A stretch of DNA of 44,938 nucleotides, from positions 1 to 44,938 of the IMG/VR virus record IMGVR_UViG_3300017598_000124. One strand, 5' to 3'. Each line of letters opens with the position of its first letter. Position 1 is the stretch's first letter. The stretch comes from a virus. Shown here in pieces: positions 8,791 through 18,000 of this stretch. The translations under genes and the position numbers were made by a program. Under the pieces are notes generated by a model. That model searched no databases and was not told where the DNA came from. It worked only from the letters and a program-made list of their open reading frames with translations.

Positions 8791-9735
8791 ATGGCTACTG
8801 AAACGGTATCCAATAACAGTCTTCTGATCGACGCGGATATCTATTCCTCGTTTATCAAAGAAGCTCTGATGGACGAGCTGATCGCCATGCAATGGGTCGA
8901 TTGGCTGAATGACTTTAACCAAGGTGCGCATACATACCGTATCCCGTCGATTGGTGAAGCAGTTGTTGATGATTATGTCGAGGGTGAGGCGATTAAGTTC
9001 CGTCCGTTCGACAAAGGTGAGTTCACCATGACCATCGACAAGCATAAGACCTCGGGTCACTCGATCTCAGATATTGCGATGGAAGATGTTGACTATGCTA
9101 CTCAGCTGGTCTCTAAGATTCCTTCGTCTGAGACTCGTGCTATCCTGAAGCAAGTTGAAGGTGATATCTTCAAACTGCAAGGTTCGCAAACTGCTGCTGA
9201 CACCAACCTGATTAACGGTGAGAAACACCGCTATGTGGCAACTGGTACAAGCAATGTGATTGGTGTCGAGGACTTTGCTCGCGCTAACCTGTCACTCAAC
9301 AAAGCGAACGTCTCTTCGCGTAACCGTATTGCCGTGGTTGATCCCTCGGTTGAATACACCCTGTCTACCTTGACTAACTTGTCTAACGTATCGAACAACC
9401 CCATGTGGGATGGTGTGGTACGTGATGGTATGACTTCGGGTATGCGCTTCTCGATGAACGTCTATGGCTGGGATGTTTACGTCTCCAACTATCTGGACGA
9501 GATTGAGACTGAGACTCTGGAGACTGTAGACGTCTCTGGCTTTAAGGCTAACATGTTCTTCTCTGCTGATGGTGATGAGAATCCCTTCAAAGGTGCATGG
9601 GCACGTATGCCTCGCTTTAAATCTTGGCGGGATGAGGACCGTGAAGAGACTAAGTATGCTACTTCGAGCCGTTATGGTTTGAGCCTGTATCGTCCTGAGT
9701 CGCTGATCGTTATTCCTTCCAACCCATCTGTATAA
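8791..9735 (+). CDS. Major capsid protein
   Basis: 314 residues after a strong site (AGGAGAAAATAA then ATG). Gene order (portal, scaffold, this protein, decoration) and length fit an HK97-fold coat of a podovirus. Codon use differs from neighbours: Arg is almost always CGT and Leu often CTG, while TerL and portal use many AGA, AGG and CTA codons. This is the usual mark of a very highly expressed gene adapted to host tRNAs. No cleavage site or insertion domain is obvious. Confidence 0.9.
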   Translation: MATETVSNNSLLIDADIYSSFIKEALMDELIAMQWVDWLNDFNQGAHTYRIPSIGEAVVDDYVEGEAIKFRPFDKGEFTMTIDKHKTSGHSISDIAMEDVDYATQLVSKIPSSETRAILKQVEGDIFKLQGSQTAADTNLINGEKHRYVATGTSNVIGVEDFARANLSLNKANVSSRNRIAVVDPSVEYTLSTLTNLSNVSNNPMWDGVVRDGMTSGMRFSMNVYGWDVYVSNYLDEIETETLETVDVSGFKANMFFSADGDENPFKGAWARMPRFKSWRDEDREETKYATSSRYGLSLYRPESLIVIPSNPSV

Positions 9736-9747
9736 GGAGAATACAAA

Positions 9748-10215
9748 ATGGCTAACTGGACTAATGACGACGGTATGCTGGTTCAATTCGGCAACCAAGA
9801 TACGGCGGACCAAGGTCTTACCTCCGCTGTTACTCGTCGCGTTATCGTAGACATCACTGGTACGGACGTAGCTTCGTCTGCTCCTGTTCCCGGTGCTTAC
9901 GATCCTTCCATCCCGGCTGGTGCTTACATCACTAAAGCCTACATTATCTCGGAGACGACCTTTACTTCAGGTGGCGCTGCTACTCTGACTGTTGGTCTTC
10001 AAGAGTCTGATGGTACTGCAATTGATGCCGATGGTATTGATGCTGCAATCGCTATCGCGGCTCTTACCGCAGGAGATGTAGTCCTCTGTGATGGTGCTCT
10101 AGCAGGCGGTGTCCTGACTGTGGGCTCCGAGGATGCTTATGTGTCGATGCTCTACGGTACTGCTGCCTACACGGCAGGAGCTGCCAAGCTTGTCATCGAG
10201 TACATCGAAGTATAA
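9748..10215 (+). CDS. Putative capsid decoration or minor head protein
   Basis: 155 residues, Ala/Gly/Thr-rich and predicted mostly beta, with low charge. It follows the major capsid gene by 12 bases with its own AAGGAGAATACAAA site and shares its CGT-rich, high-expression codon use. Abundant small beta proteins directly after the coat gene are usually decoration proteins. I do not recognise a specific family; a head-fibre component is an alternative. Confidence 0.55.
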   Translation: MANWTNDDGMLVQFGNQDTADQGLTSAVTRRVIVDITGTDVASSAPVPGAYDPSIPAGAYITKAYIISETTFTSGGAATLTVGLQESDGTAIDADGIDAAIAIAALTAGDVVLCDGALAGGVLTVGSEDAYVSMLYGTAAYTAGAAKLVIEYIEV

Positions 10216-10225
10216 TAAACCAAAG

Positions 10226-10249
10226 GGAGAGGGCTTCAGGGTCCTCTCC
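10226..10249 (+). terminator. Hairpin after the capsid genes
   Basis: GGAGAGG (10226-10232) pairs with CCTCTCC (10243-10249) around a 10-base loop. No T-tract follows, so it is more likely a 3' stabiliser or partial terminator that raises capsid and decoration mRNA relative to tail mRNA. Confidence 0.4.
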
Positions 10250-10272
10250 TACACCCTTAGGAGGATAATACT

Positions 10273-10965
10273 TTGCCCACCATTCAACACTCAGTACTCG
10301 GTAGCGGAGAGCTCCATGAACCTAAAGGTGCTTCAGGTGCCTCCTCCAACGAGACTTATGTGTCCGATGGTGCAGGATCAGGTACTTGGAAAGAACCGGA
10401 ACCTAAAGGCATTAGCTCTGCCACTGACGGTCAAATCTACGAGGCTGACGGAGCTGGCTCAGGTAGCTGGGTCACAGCACAGTCTACAGGAGTAGAGGAT
10501 AAGACTAATTCAGGAGGTCAACTAGCTACTGTCTCAGGAGTACCTAAACTCCTAGAGATTGATGGTGTAGGATACAGCTATGAAGACTTCATTCCTAGTC
10601 GCACGTCAGTCTGGGACCTAGCCTCTAACGAGATGGACTTCGGTGCAGCTGGTTGGTTAGTCGGGGATACAGCGCAAATCCGTATTGGCTTCACAGTCGT
10701 TACAGCATCGAACAACGATAACTTTCTCTTTGGGGTTGACTTCGCTGTCGGAGGAGTAAACCCATTCACAGTGCAGGCTATCGACCTTTACGAGAAGAGT
10801 CCCGGTACACACACACATAGCGTGAGCTTCCCCTTCTTTATTGGCTCAACAGACGTCCTAGATTTCCCAGCTCAGATTACTGTCACCTCGGACAATAGCT
10901 CCAACACAGCTAAGTTAGAGGCTGTAACTGTCTTCCACTACCCTAAGATTCTAGTGAGGACTTAA
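10273..10965 (+). CDS. Putative head fibre / decoration protein with DGAGSG repeats
   Basis: 230 residues with a TTG start after TAGGAGG. The N-terminal part has two repeats of about 25 residues, each E-P-K-G then x-[TD]-Y-x-x-D-G-A-G-S-G-x-W, a pattern I associate with trimeric fibre and decoration proteins. The C-terminal 130 residues look like a beta-sandwich, perhaps receptor- or glycan-binding. It lies between the decoration protein and the tail tube genes, so a head-attached or collar fibre is the best guess. Confidence 0.5.
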   Translation: MPTIQHSVLGSGELHEPKGASGASSNETYVSDGAGSGTWKEPEPKGISSATDGQIYEADGAGSGSWVTAQSTGVEDKTNSGGQLATVSGVPKLLEIDGVGYSYEDFIPSRTSVWDLASNEMDFGAAGWLVGDTAQIRIGFTVVTASNNDNFLFGVDFAVGGVNPFTVQAIDLYEKSPGTHTHSVSFPFFIGSTDVLDFPAQITVTSDNSSNTAKLEAVTVFHYPKILVRT

Positions 10966-10966
10966 G

Positions 10967-11692
10967 ATGAAGAAGACACTACTCCAGATAGTTCAAAGTA
11001 TTTTAAGTGACATGGACTCAGAGGATGTTAATAGTCTCTCTGACTCTATCGAGGCACAACAGGTAGCTTCTATTGTCGAGGATACATACTTCAACATCAT
11101 AGCTACTAGGGATATCCCTGAGCACTATGAACTCTTGAAGCTTACAGCTGCTTCAGACTCAGCTTACCCTACTCACTTCCACTACCCTACTCAGACTAAG
11201 GAGGTTAGTAACGTATGGTATGAGGACACTGATGGCTCCTACAGAGAGATCACATGGTGTGAGCCTATGGACTTCCTCACCCGTACAGACTCAGCTGGAT
11301 CAGAGTATGATACAGTCCTAGACAAGAATGGGTCTACTAAACTCCGTATCCGCAATAACCAAGATCCTACGTACTACACATCCTTTGACGATAACTGGAT
11401 GGTCTTCAACTCTTATGATAGCTCAGTAGACTCAACACTTCAAGAGTCCAAGGTGAGAGCTTACGGTGTTGTCTACCCAACCTTCACACGTTCAGATGGT
11501 TTCATCCCTGACCTAGACAACACTATGTTCCCTTACCTGATTGCTGAATCTAAATCAGTGGCTATGTCCCTCCTTAAAGGACAGTCAGACCCTAAGATTG
11601 AACAGGCTGCTAGACGTCAGAAGTCCTATGTACAGAATGATATGTACAAAACTAAGAGAGCTAACAAGTGGTCTAATTATGGCAGAAAGTAA
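10967..11692 (+). CDS. Tail tubular protein A (T7 gp11-like gatekeeper)
   Basis: 241 residues. Length, position before the very large tail tube B gene, and the N-terminal helix (L-Q-I-V-Q-S-I-L-S-D-M) followed by V-E-D-T-Y-F-N-I-I match gp11-type adaptors, which sit below the portal. The segment T-F-T-R-S-D-G-F-I-P-D-L and the later M-S-L-L-K-G-Q-S-D-P-K-I-E are also typical. ATG follows the preceding stop by one base. Confidence 0.8.
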   Translation: MKKTLLQIVQSILSDMDSEDVNSLSDSIEAQQVASIVEDTYFNIIATRDIPEHYELLKLTAASDSAYPTHFHYPTQTKEVSNVWYEDTDGSYREITWCEPMDFLTRTDSAGSEYDTVLDKNGSTKLRIRNNQDPTYYTSFDDNWMVFNSYDSSVDSTLQESKVRAYGVVYPTFTRSDGFIPDLDNTMFPYLIAESKSVAMSLLKGQSDPKIEQAARRQKSYVQNDMYKTKRANKWSNYGRK

Positions 11693-12035
11693 AGACGTCC
11701 AAGTAACCGAGTACCTAGATGAGTTCGGTAGGTTCGCTATCAAAGTACACAGCCCTAAGTACAAGACACCTTTCATCATCCATAAGACTGAGGATGGTCA
11801 TGCCATGTACTCCATTAAAGGTTCTTTGGGTCTGACAAGCACTGCTCTGGAGGGTTGGTTCACATCTTCTGATGACGCCCTTAGACACCTAAAGTCCTTT
11901 CTCCGTAGAAGCAAAGACTCAGATACTGTAACTAGAGACAAGACTAGAGCTCGCAGCAGGAAGTATAAAGAGAATGCCAAGGCAACAGCTAAACCAGACA
12001 ACTCGGAACACCTTCGTAAAGGGTCTGCTGACTGA
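11679..12035 (+). CDS. Small protein of unknown function nested between tail tube genes
   Basis: 118 residues starting M-A-E-S-K-D-V. It overlaps the tail tube A gene by 14 bases and the start of tail tube B by 62 bases, so all three are coupled. The N-terminal 75 residues look like a compact beta domain; the C-terminal third is strongly basic (R-R-S-K-D ... R-A-R-S-R-K-Y-K). No family is recognised. The start fits the overlap and ends a long upstream extension that would run inside the other gene. Confidence 0.6.
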   Translation: MAESKDVQVTEYLDEFGRFAIKVHSPKYKTPFIIHKTEDGHAMYSIKGSLGLTSTALEGWFTSSDDALRHLKSFLRRSKDSDTVTRDKTRARSRKYKENAKATAKPDNSEHLRKGSAD

Positions 12036-14151
12036 GTTCTCTGAGCTTAGTTTCCCCGATGAAGCCTCCATTGACGAACTCAACTGCTCCCTCTTTAAAG
12101 CTGGGAATAGATCTCGTCGTCTAGGTATTGAGTATGAGACAGGATCAGTCCTGAGCTCTGAGACTTACACAGAAGGGGGTCTCTTCAGTACACATACGTG
12201 GTCTAACGTAGGTGAGAGCTCCAGTGTGGAGTTCCTTGTCGTTCAGGCTGAGGCTACCCTAAGGTTCTACAAGAGAGGCTCAGACGCCCTCTCTAACTCT
12301 GAGGTCCCTATCTCAGACTCCAATGCTAACCCTTACATCGTAGACCTGTCTGCCTACAATAAGGCTGGTGGCCTAGGTGCTGGGGCTTCTCATGTTGAGG
12401 TTGCCTCTATTAAAGGTAGACTAGTAGTTACTTCCCCTCAGATTGAGACCTTCTACATTGAGAGAGATACTTCAGACAACTCCTTCACTGAGACTTCTAT
12501 TGAGTTCAAGATCAGAGACTTCACCTACCTGTCAGATAAGACTGACCTAATAGAAGAGGCTGCAACCCCTGTGTCTGTCGAGAGAGAGTACGACACCCTT
12601 AACTGTGGTTGGGTAGGGGACAAAGGTACAGCAGCCCTCACAGCATACGAGACAGCTAACACTGCCTACCCTCCTCTCACACACCCTTGGTACTCAGGTA
12701 AGAACTCTGGTGGGAACTTCAGTGTAACCGAGTGGGAGAAGATCTACTCAGGTAACACACTTATTGTTAATGGTCATTATATCCTAGACCTCTTCAACCA
12801 AGATAGAGCAGGAGCCTCAGGCATTGGAGGGGTAGCATCTACCACCTTATCCGACAGGTTCTCATCAACAGCTTCTTACGCTGGTCGAGTATTCTTCGGT
12901 GGGGTAGGCACTAGAGTTTACTTCTCAAGTATCCTCTCAGACATGAATGATGTAGGGGACTTCTATCAAGTTAATGACCCTACCTCTGAGGAGATCTCAG
13001 ACCTCCTAGATACAGACGGTGGTTGGATTGATATCCCTGATGCAGCTGGTATCAATAAGCTTCATGTCTTTGGTTCGTCTCTCTTAGTCTTCGCACGTAA
13101 TGGTGTATGGAGAATCTCAGGGGTAGATGATGTCTTCAGGTCTACTGAGTTCTCAGTTTATAAAGTAACTGATGAGGGCTTAGCTCAACGTAGAAGCTTT
13201 GTAGCTGGTCAGAATGCTGTCCCCTTCTGGTGGTCCTTCACAGGTATCCATACTGTACAGGTAACAGACCAAGGCGGCATGGTGGCAGCTAACCTAAGCA
13301 GAGATACTATCCAGACCTTCTGGGATGACATTGATGGTACCTCCAAAGGGTTTGTCCAAGGTGAGTATGATGGCCGTAACGATAGGGTTGTCTGGCTGTA
13401 CCCTAACGAAGGGGAGAGCGTAGAGTTTAAGCTCAATAGGTTCCTCTTCCTTGACATCACACTAGGAGCCTTCTACCCTTGGACAGTATCTGATAAGGAA
13501 GCTGATACCCCTCAGATCTTAGGTACGTCCTTCTTCGATGAGGCAGGTGCCCAGCTGGTGGACTACAGTGTCATTGACTCCAACGGAGATACTGTACAAG
13601 ACTCTTCAGGTAATGATGTTATCGTCTCTCTAGAGTCTGGTATCATTGTATCCTCGGAGGTTAAGCTCCTCACACGGGATAGTACAGGAGCTCTAACCTT
13701 CTCCACCTTTGCAAGCCCTACCTTCTTAGACTGGGGAGAAGCTGATTACTCCTCCTACGCTGAGTCAGCCTACAACTTCATCGGTGATCTAGGTAGACGT
13801 AAGAACTCTCCTTACATCACCATCTTCATGAGGACTACTGAGTCTAGTTGGGTACTCCAAGGAGATGGCGCTTACCTCTTTGATAGGCCTTCCTCCCTTA
13901 AGGTGTCTTCCTTCTGGGACTTCAAGAAGATTGCCTCATCGTCTAAGCAGGAAGCTTACAGACTTAAGCACCCTATCGTAGTAGACCCCTTAGATCTTAA
14001 CACTGTAGACTATCCGACCACTGTAGTGGCTACTCGTCTTAAGACTAGAGGCAGAGGCAGAGTCATGAGACTACGCTTCGAGAGCTCTACAGGTGATGAC
14101 TTTAATCTACTTGGCTGGGAAACTTTAGACAGCAGGAACTCATCTTATTGA
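11974..14151 (+). CDS. Tail tubular protein B (T7 gp12-like nozzle)
   Basis: 725 residues. The N-terminus N-T-F-V-K-G-L-L-T-E-F-S and F-P-x-E-A-S-I-D-E-L-N-C is a recognisable start of podoviral nozzle proteins. The rest is beta-rich, with the F-A-R-N-G-V-W-R-I-S-G and Q-R-S-F-V-A-G-Q-N-A-V-P-F-W-W segments I associate with this family. It forms the distal part of the short tail, to which spikes attach. It starts inside the preceding small gene and ends TATTGA, overlapping the TTG of the acetyltransferase gene. Confidence 0.88.
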   Translation: MPRQQLNQTTRNTFVKGLLTEFSELSFPDEASIDELNCSLFKAGNRSRRLGIEYETGSVLSSETYTEGGLFSTHTWSNVGESSSVEFLVVQAEATLRFYKRGSDALSNSEVPISDSNANPYIVDLSAYNKAGGLGAGASHVEVASIKGRLVVTSPQIETFYIERDTSDNSFTETSIEFKIRDFTYLSDKTDLIEEAATPVSVEREYDTLNCGWVGDKGTAALTAYETANTAYPPLTHPWYSGKNSGGNFSVTEWEKIYSGNTLIVNGHYILDLFNQDRAGASGIGGVASTTLSDRFSSTASYAGRVFFGGVGTRVYFSSILSDMNDVGDFYQVNDPTSEEISDLLDTDGGWIDIPDAAGINKLHVFGSSLLVFARNGVWRISGVDDVFRSTEFSVYKVTDEGLAQRRSFVAGQNAVPFWWSFTGIHTVQVTDQGGMVAANLSRDTIQTFWDDIDGTSKGFVQGEYDGRNDRVVWLYPNEGESVEFKLNRFLFLDITLGAFYPWTVSDKEADTPQILGTSFFDEAGAQLVDYSVIDSNGDTVQDSSGNDVIVSLESGIIVSSEVKLLTRDSTGALTFSTFASPTFLDWGEADYSSYAESAYNFIGDLGRRKNSPYITIFMRTTESSWVLQGDGAYLFDRPSSLKVSSFWDFKKIASSSKQEAYRLKHPIVVDPLDLNTVDYPTTVVATRLKTRGRGRVMRLRFESSTGDDFNLLGWETLDSRNSSY

Positions 14152-14591
14152 CCCAAGTCCGTAAAGCACGATCATCCGACTCCCTAGACTTCGCTCTACT
14201 AGCTAAAGCATTCCTCAAAGAGAGTAAGTTTCCTTTCAACCTAGACGTGGCTAAACTCCTAGAGAACTTTGAGTTAGCCATTGAGAATCCTGACTTCTGT
14301 TTGTTCCTTCTAGAAGATGGAGGAGACTTAGTTGGTATGTTAGTAGGAGGGATTGCCTCACCTCTCTTCTCAAAGGACCGGGTAGCCACTGAGCTAGCGT
14401 GGTTCGTTGAGCCAGAACATAGGGACGGGAGAGCGGCTTATAAGCTACTAGCTTCCTATGAAAAGTGGGCTAAGGACTCTGGTTGCAGTTTTGTTACAAT
14501 GGTTGACATAGACACACTTGAATCTCTAGAGCCCCTCTACACACGTAAGGGCTATACTTTAACTGAAAAGACATACGTAAAGGAAATTTGA
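14148..14591 (+). CDS. GNAT-family N-acetyltransferase
   Basis: 147 residues, TTG start overlapping the tail tube stop codon (TTGA). The fold order fits GNAT: an N-terminal basic strand and helices, a central L-V-G-M-L-V-G-G-I strand, E-L-A-W-F-V-E-P-E-H-R then G-R-A-A-Y-K-L-L for the acetyl-CoA pyrophosphate loop (normally Q/R-x-x-G-x-G/A), and a C-terminal L-Y-x-R-K-G-Y. Substrate unknown. Placement among tail genes suggests either modification of a virion protein or simple passenger status. Confidence 0.75.
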   Translation: MTQVRKARSSDSLDFALLAKAFLKESKFPFNLDVAKLLENFELAIENPDFCLFLLEDGGDLVGMLVGGIASPLFSKDRVATELAWFVEPEHRDGRAAYKLLASYEKWAKDSGCSFVTMVDIDTLESLEPLYTRKGYTLTEKTYVKEI

Positions 14592-14592
14592 T

Positions 14593-15039
14593 ATGGCTGC
14601 TTTCACGGCTTTGGCTCTTGGAGCCGCTGCGTCTACCATAGGCACTCTATCCTCTATCTCAGGACAACGTAAAGCCGCTAAGGCTCAACAACAGCAGCAG
14701 GCCCTAGCCACACAGAGAAGCCGTAGGCAGGCCATCAGGCAGGCTCAGCTCCAGAGAGCACAGGCTACAGCCACAGCTCAAGGACAGGGCTCACTGGGCA
14801 GCTCAGGGGCTATAGGAGGCATTGGAGCCTTGGGGTCTCAGCTGGGCGAGCAGTTCGGCTTCTCTACTCAGATGTCAGGACTCTCAGCTAATATAGCTTC
14901 AGGACAAAAGCAAGCCTCATTCGGGCAAGGACTAGCTCAACTAGGGGCCTTCGGGGTTAACTATGGTATGAGTCAAGGAGCAACCTTCGGTGGTCTCTTC
15001 CCGCCTAAACCTAAGATTAGCGGTGGAGGTGGAAAGTGA
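14593..15039 (+). CDS. Small internal virion protein (T7 gp14-like)
   Basis: 148 residues: an Ala/Gly-rich hydrophobic N-terminus (A-A-F-T-A-L-A-L-G-A-A-A-S-T-I), a Gln/Ala/Arg-rich helical middle, then Gly-rich sequence ending G-G-G-G-K. This matches the ejected core protein that forms the outer-membrane part of the trans-envelope channel in T7-like phages. It is followed by two very large proteins, the expected order. The stop overlaps the GTG start of the next gene (GTGA). Confidence 0.7.
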   Translation: MAAFTALALGAAASTIGTLSSISGQRKAAKAQQQQQALATQRSRRQAIRQAQLQRAQATATAQGQGSLGSSGAIGGIGALGSQLGEQFGFSTQMSGLSANIASGQKQASFGQGLAQLGAFGVNYGMSQGATFGGLFPPKPKISGGGGK

Positions 15040-18000
15040 CTATTTTTCCTGTCAACAAACTCCCCTCTCTTCCTCTTGAAGAAAACGGGGATGATGCTCC
15101 AGTAGATACTCGGAGTGCAGCTGTAGCTGATAGGGCTCTGACCTTACCTGCTGTTATCGAGACAACTCCTTTAGACACTATTGAAAATGCTGTTCTTAAG
15201 GACGGCACAAACATCACTGACGCTAAGAGCAAATCCTCAGTGGATATCGAGGCTATGGTCAACACTGCTTTACAGGAGGAAGTTACAGCAGAAGAGCTTG
15301 AGGAGTCGTTTGGCTCTGTTGTAGGGAAGACGAAAGTTTACCAAGAACTTGAAGACTACTACATAGAGCTGGGGATTCTGTTAGAAGACACAGAATATAC
15401 CGAGACTGATATCAGGTACACGACGAACCTCATGATTGCTGAACAGGTCTTCAGGGATCGTCTGTCTGATGTTGAACGGGATACTGGAGTCGTTGGATAC
15501 TTCGGAGACTTTGTTGATCGGTACATCATTAGACAGATTCCTATTGGAGCCTTGGAGGACTTAACCTTTAGAAGCGAGAGGAAAGGTGCTGATCTTCTGC
15601 AAGCTGCTCTAACTATGAACCCTAAAGAGTACAAGTCTTTCATAGAGGCTTACGCCGATGAGGCTGCTTCCGAGGGTTTCTTCGTTTCAGACAACTACTT
15701 CGCCCTACAGGCCGCTTATGATGAAGCTGTCAATGCAGGGTACGATCCGTTCGCAAAGCTTAACTCTATCCTCGCAGCAGCTGAACTAGTTCCCGGTGTT
15801 AAAGCAATACTTAAGTCAGGTAAAGCTTTGAAGTCCGGTAAGTCTTTATCTCAGGCTGACTCTGTGGTTGGTCGTGTAGCAGCCCTCGAAGGACAAGAAG
15901 CTGCGGCTGAAGTAGGGGAGAGAATCCTTAGGAACTCCCCAGAGGCTGACCCTGAAATCATAACTAAGATGGGGCCATCAGCTAACGATCCGGGGACAGC
16001 TCTTGTACGCCCCCAATCTGCTAAGGTCACTGAGATCCTCGAGGAGAATAACCTAGCTAGGACTGTTCTTGAGATGAATAGGAAAGGTGTCTTCGGTCGT
16101 GTAGCTGATCCTAAACAAATAGGAGCCTTGGCTAAGAGGGTATCAGACGACTACAAAGGGCGGGTAACTAACGCCCTCAACGACTATAAGATAAGGTACG
16201 ACAATATAGGGAACCCCGTCCTTCACGTAGACTTTGGTACTCTTAAGAAAGGAACGCCCTTCACAGGTAAGAGAGCTGAAGCTAATGCAACAAAAGCAGC
16301 TCAACGGACAGGTGTCGCTGAGGCTAAAGCCGCGCCAGTAGACCCTGAGGACCTCAGTAAGGGTTACGTAGTTAGGGTAGAGAAGCGTCTAGACACCACA
16401 GGTTTGGCTGATGAGTTCGATGTGAACCAAGTAGAGTATGGCTTTCTTCGGGAAACTATGGCTCGTCTCTTCGGTTCTAACGCAGCTCTAGACGACGAGT
16501 ACTTGACAGCTCTGGCTAACATGGCTGAAGCTGGTCAGTCGGCTATCAAGAAGGAAGCGAAGGTCTTTGAGAAGGCTCTTGTCGGGATTCCCCGTAACAG
16601 CCGGAAGGCTATCGTAAGAGTCTTTAAAGAGTTACGGGATGGCAAGGATGCCGCCCTTAAGGAGGGTTACACTCAACAAGAGTTTGCTGATAAGTTTAAG
16701 TCTCTGCACCCTGAAGGGTTGGCCCCTACCCAGAAGGATCTTGACGCCTTCGGAGCCCTTACCCACTTCGAGGATACTGCTTGGCTCCTCCGGGCTAACG
16801 AAGCACTTACTCGGTATGTCAAGAAGGACTACTGGTCCTTGGAGCTTCCCTCGGGGCGCACTATTGGTAAGCGTGTAGACACTGTAGACCCTGAGACTAA
16901 GGTCCTCAATGTCCATACTAATGCTGTCGAGGTGATTGACGAAGTAGGTGAGGTTGACATCTGGAGACTGGACATACCTCTTGAGGACGGCACCCAGTAC
17001 ATTTCTAATCCTTTGGACGTATCCATCCTAGACCATGCTGATGTTATGGGTTTCAACAGTGGTGGTCGTAGGATCAACCCTAAAGCTAATTACTTCATCA
17101 CCCTTGATGGGGACACACCTAGGGCTATCATCACAGCCTTCAGTGGTAAGCAAGCTAAGAAAGGTGTTGACCAACTGAACAATATCCGTCTTCGTCTGAA
17201 AGAACTAGGTAAGGATATAAAAGACATCAAACCTACCGACGAGTTGGATGACCTTATCACGAAGAACAACGACTGGAATCCTTCTATCACCTCCTTTGAA
17301 GAGTTCGCAGCTCTGGTTTCCTCTAAAGGATGGGACCTTACTAAAAAGATCTCTTTCAAGGAGAGAGGGGAAGAGATCGTTGATGAGGCTGTCGACTCTC
17401 TACACCAAGGAGAGAAGTGGGATACGTATGTACGTACACAGCTCCACCGTTATGACGATGTCCTTATGGATTTTGGAGGAGGAGAAGCTTACAACGTAGA
17501 CCCTGTTAATGCCATCCTCGACGAGTTTGCTAGTGCTACTTCACACTACACTCACAGGGCTTACACATACAATGCAGCTGCTGCTTGGACTAAGAGAGCA
17601 CTCCGTAAGGGGTCAGGTGTGCGACGAAGTGAGGCATACCCTAAAGATGATTATCTAAACCAAGTACAACACGCCGAGATTACGGGGACTAGTCAAGTAG
17701 CTAACCGTCTACGTCACCAACGTAGTGTCATTAGGCGTAGACTTAAGATGAAAGGACCTCTCGAACAAAGGTTTGCTTCATACGGTCGAGAGGCTTCTGA
17801 GTATGTCTTTGACAAGACTGGTTTGAAGCTCACTCTATCTGATCCTTCAAACGCTCTGTTGAACATAGGCTTCCAGTCAGCCTTCGGCTTCTTTAATACC
17901 TCCCAGTTTTTCATGCAAGGTATGCATGCAGCTACTATCATAGCTATCTCCCCTAAACAAGGGGTGAGAGGAGCAGCAGCTGTCCTCCCCCTTCGGTTAG

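Noticed and set aside
8334-8813. 159-codon ORF on the - strand
   Set aside because: Opposite the scaffold gene and against the direction of the arm; its sequence has no protein-like pattern.
9292-9813. 173-codon ORF on the - strand
   Set aside because: It lies fully opposite the major capsid gene, has no ribosome site or recognisable protein pattern, and is explained by the codon use of the capsid gene.
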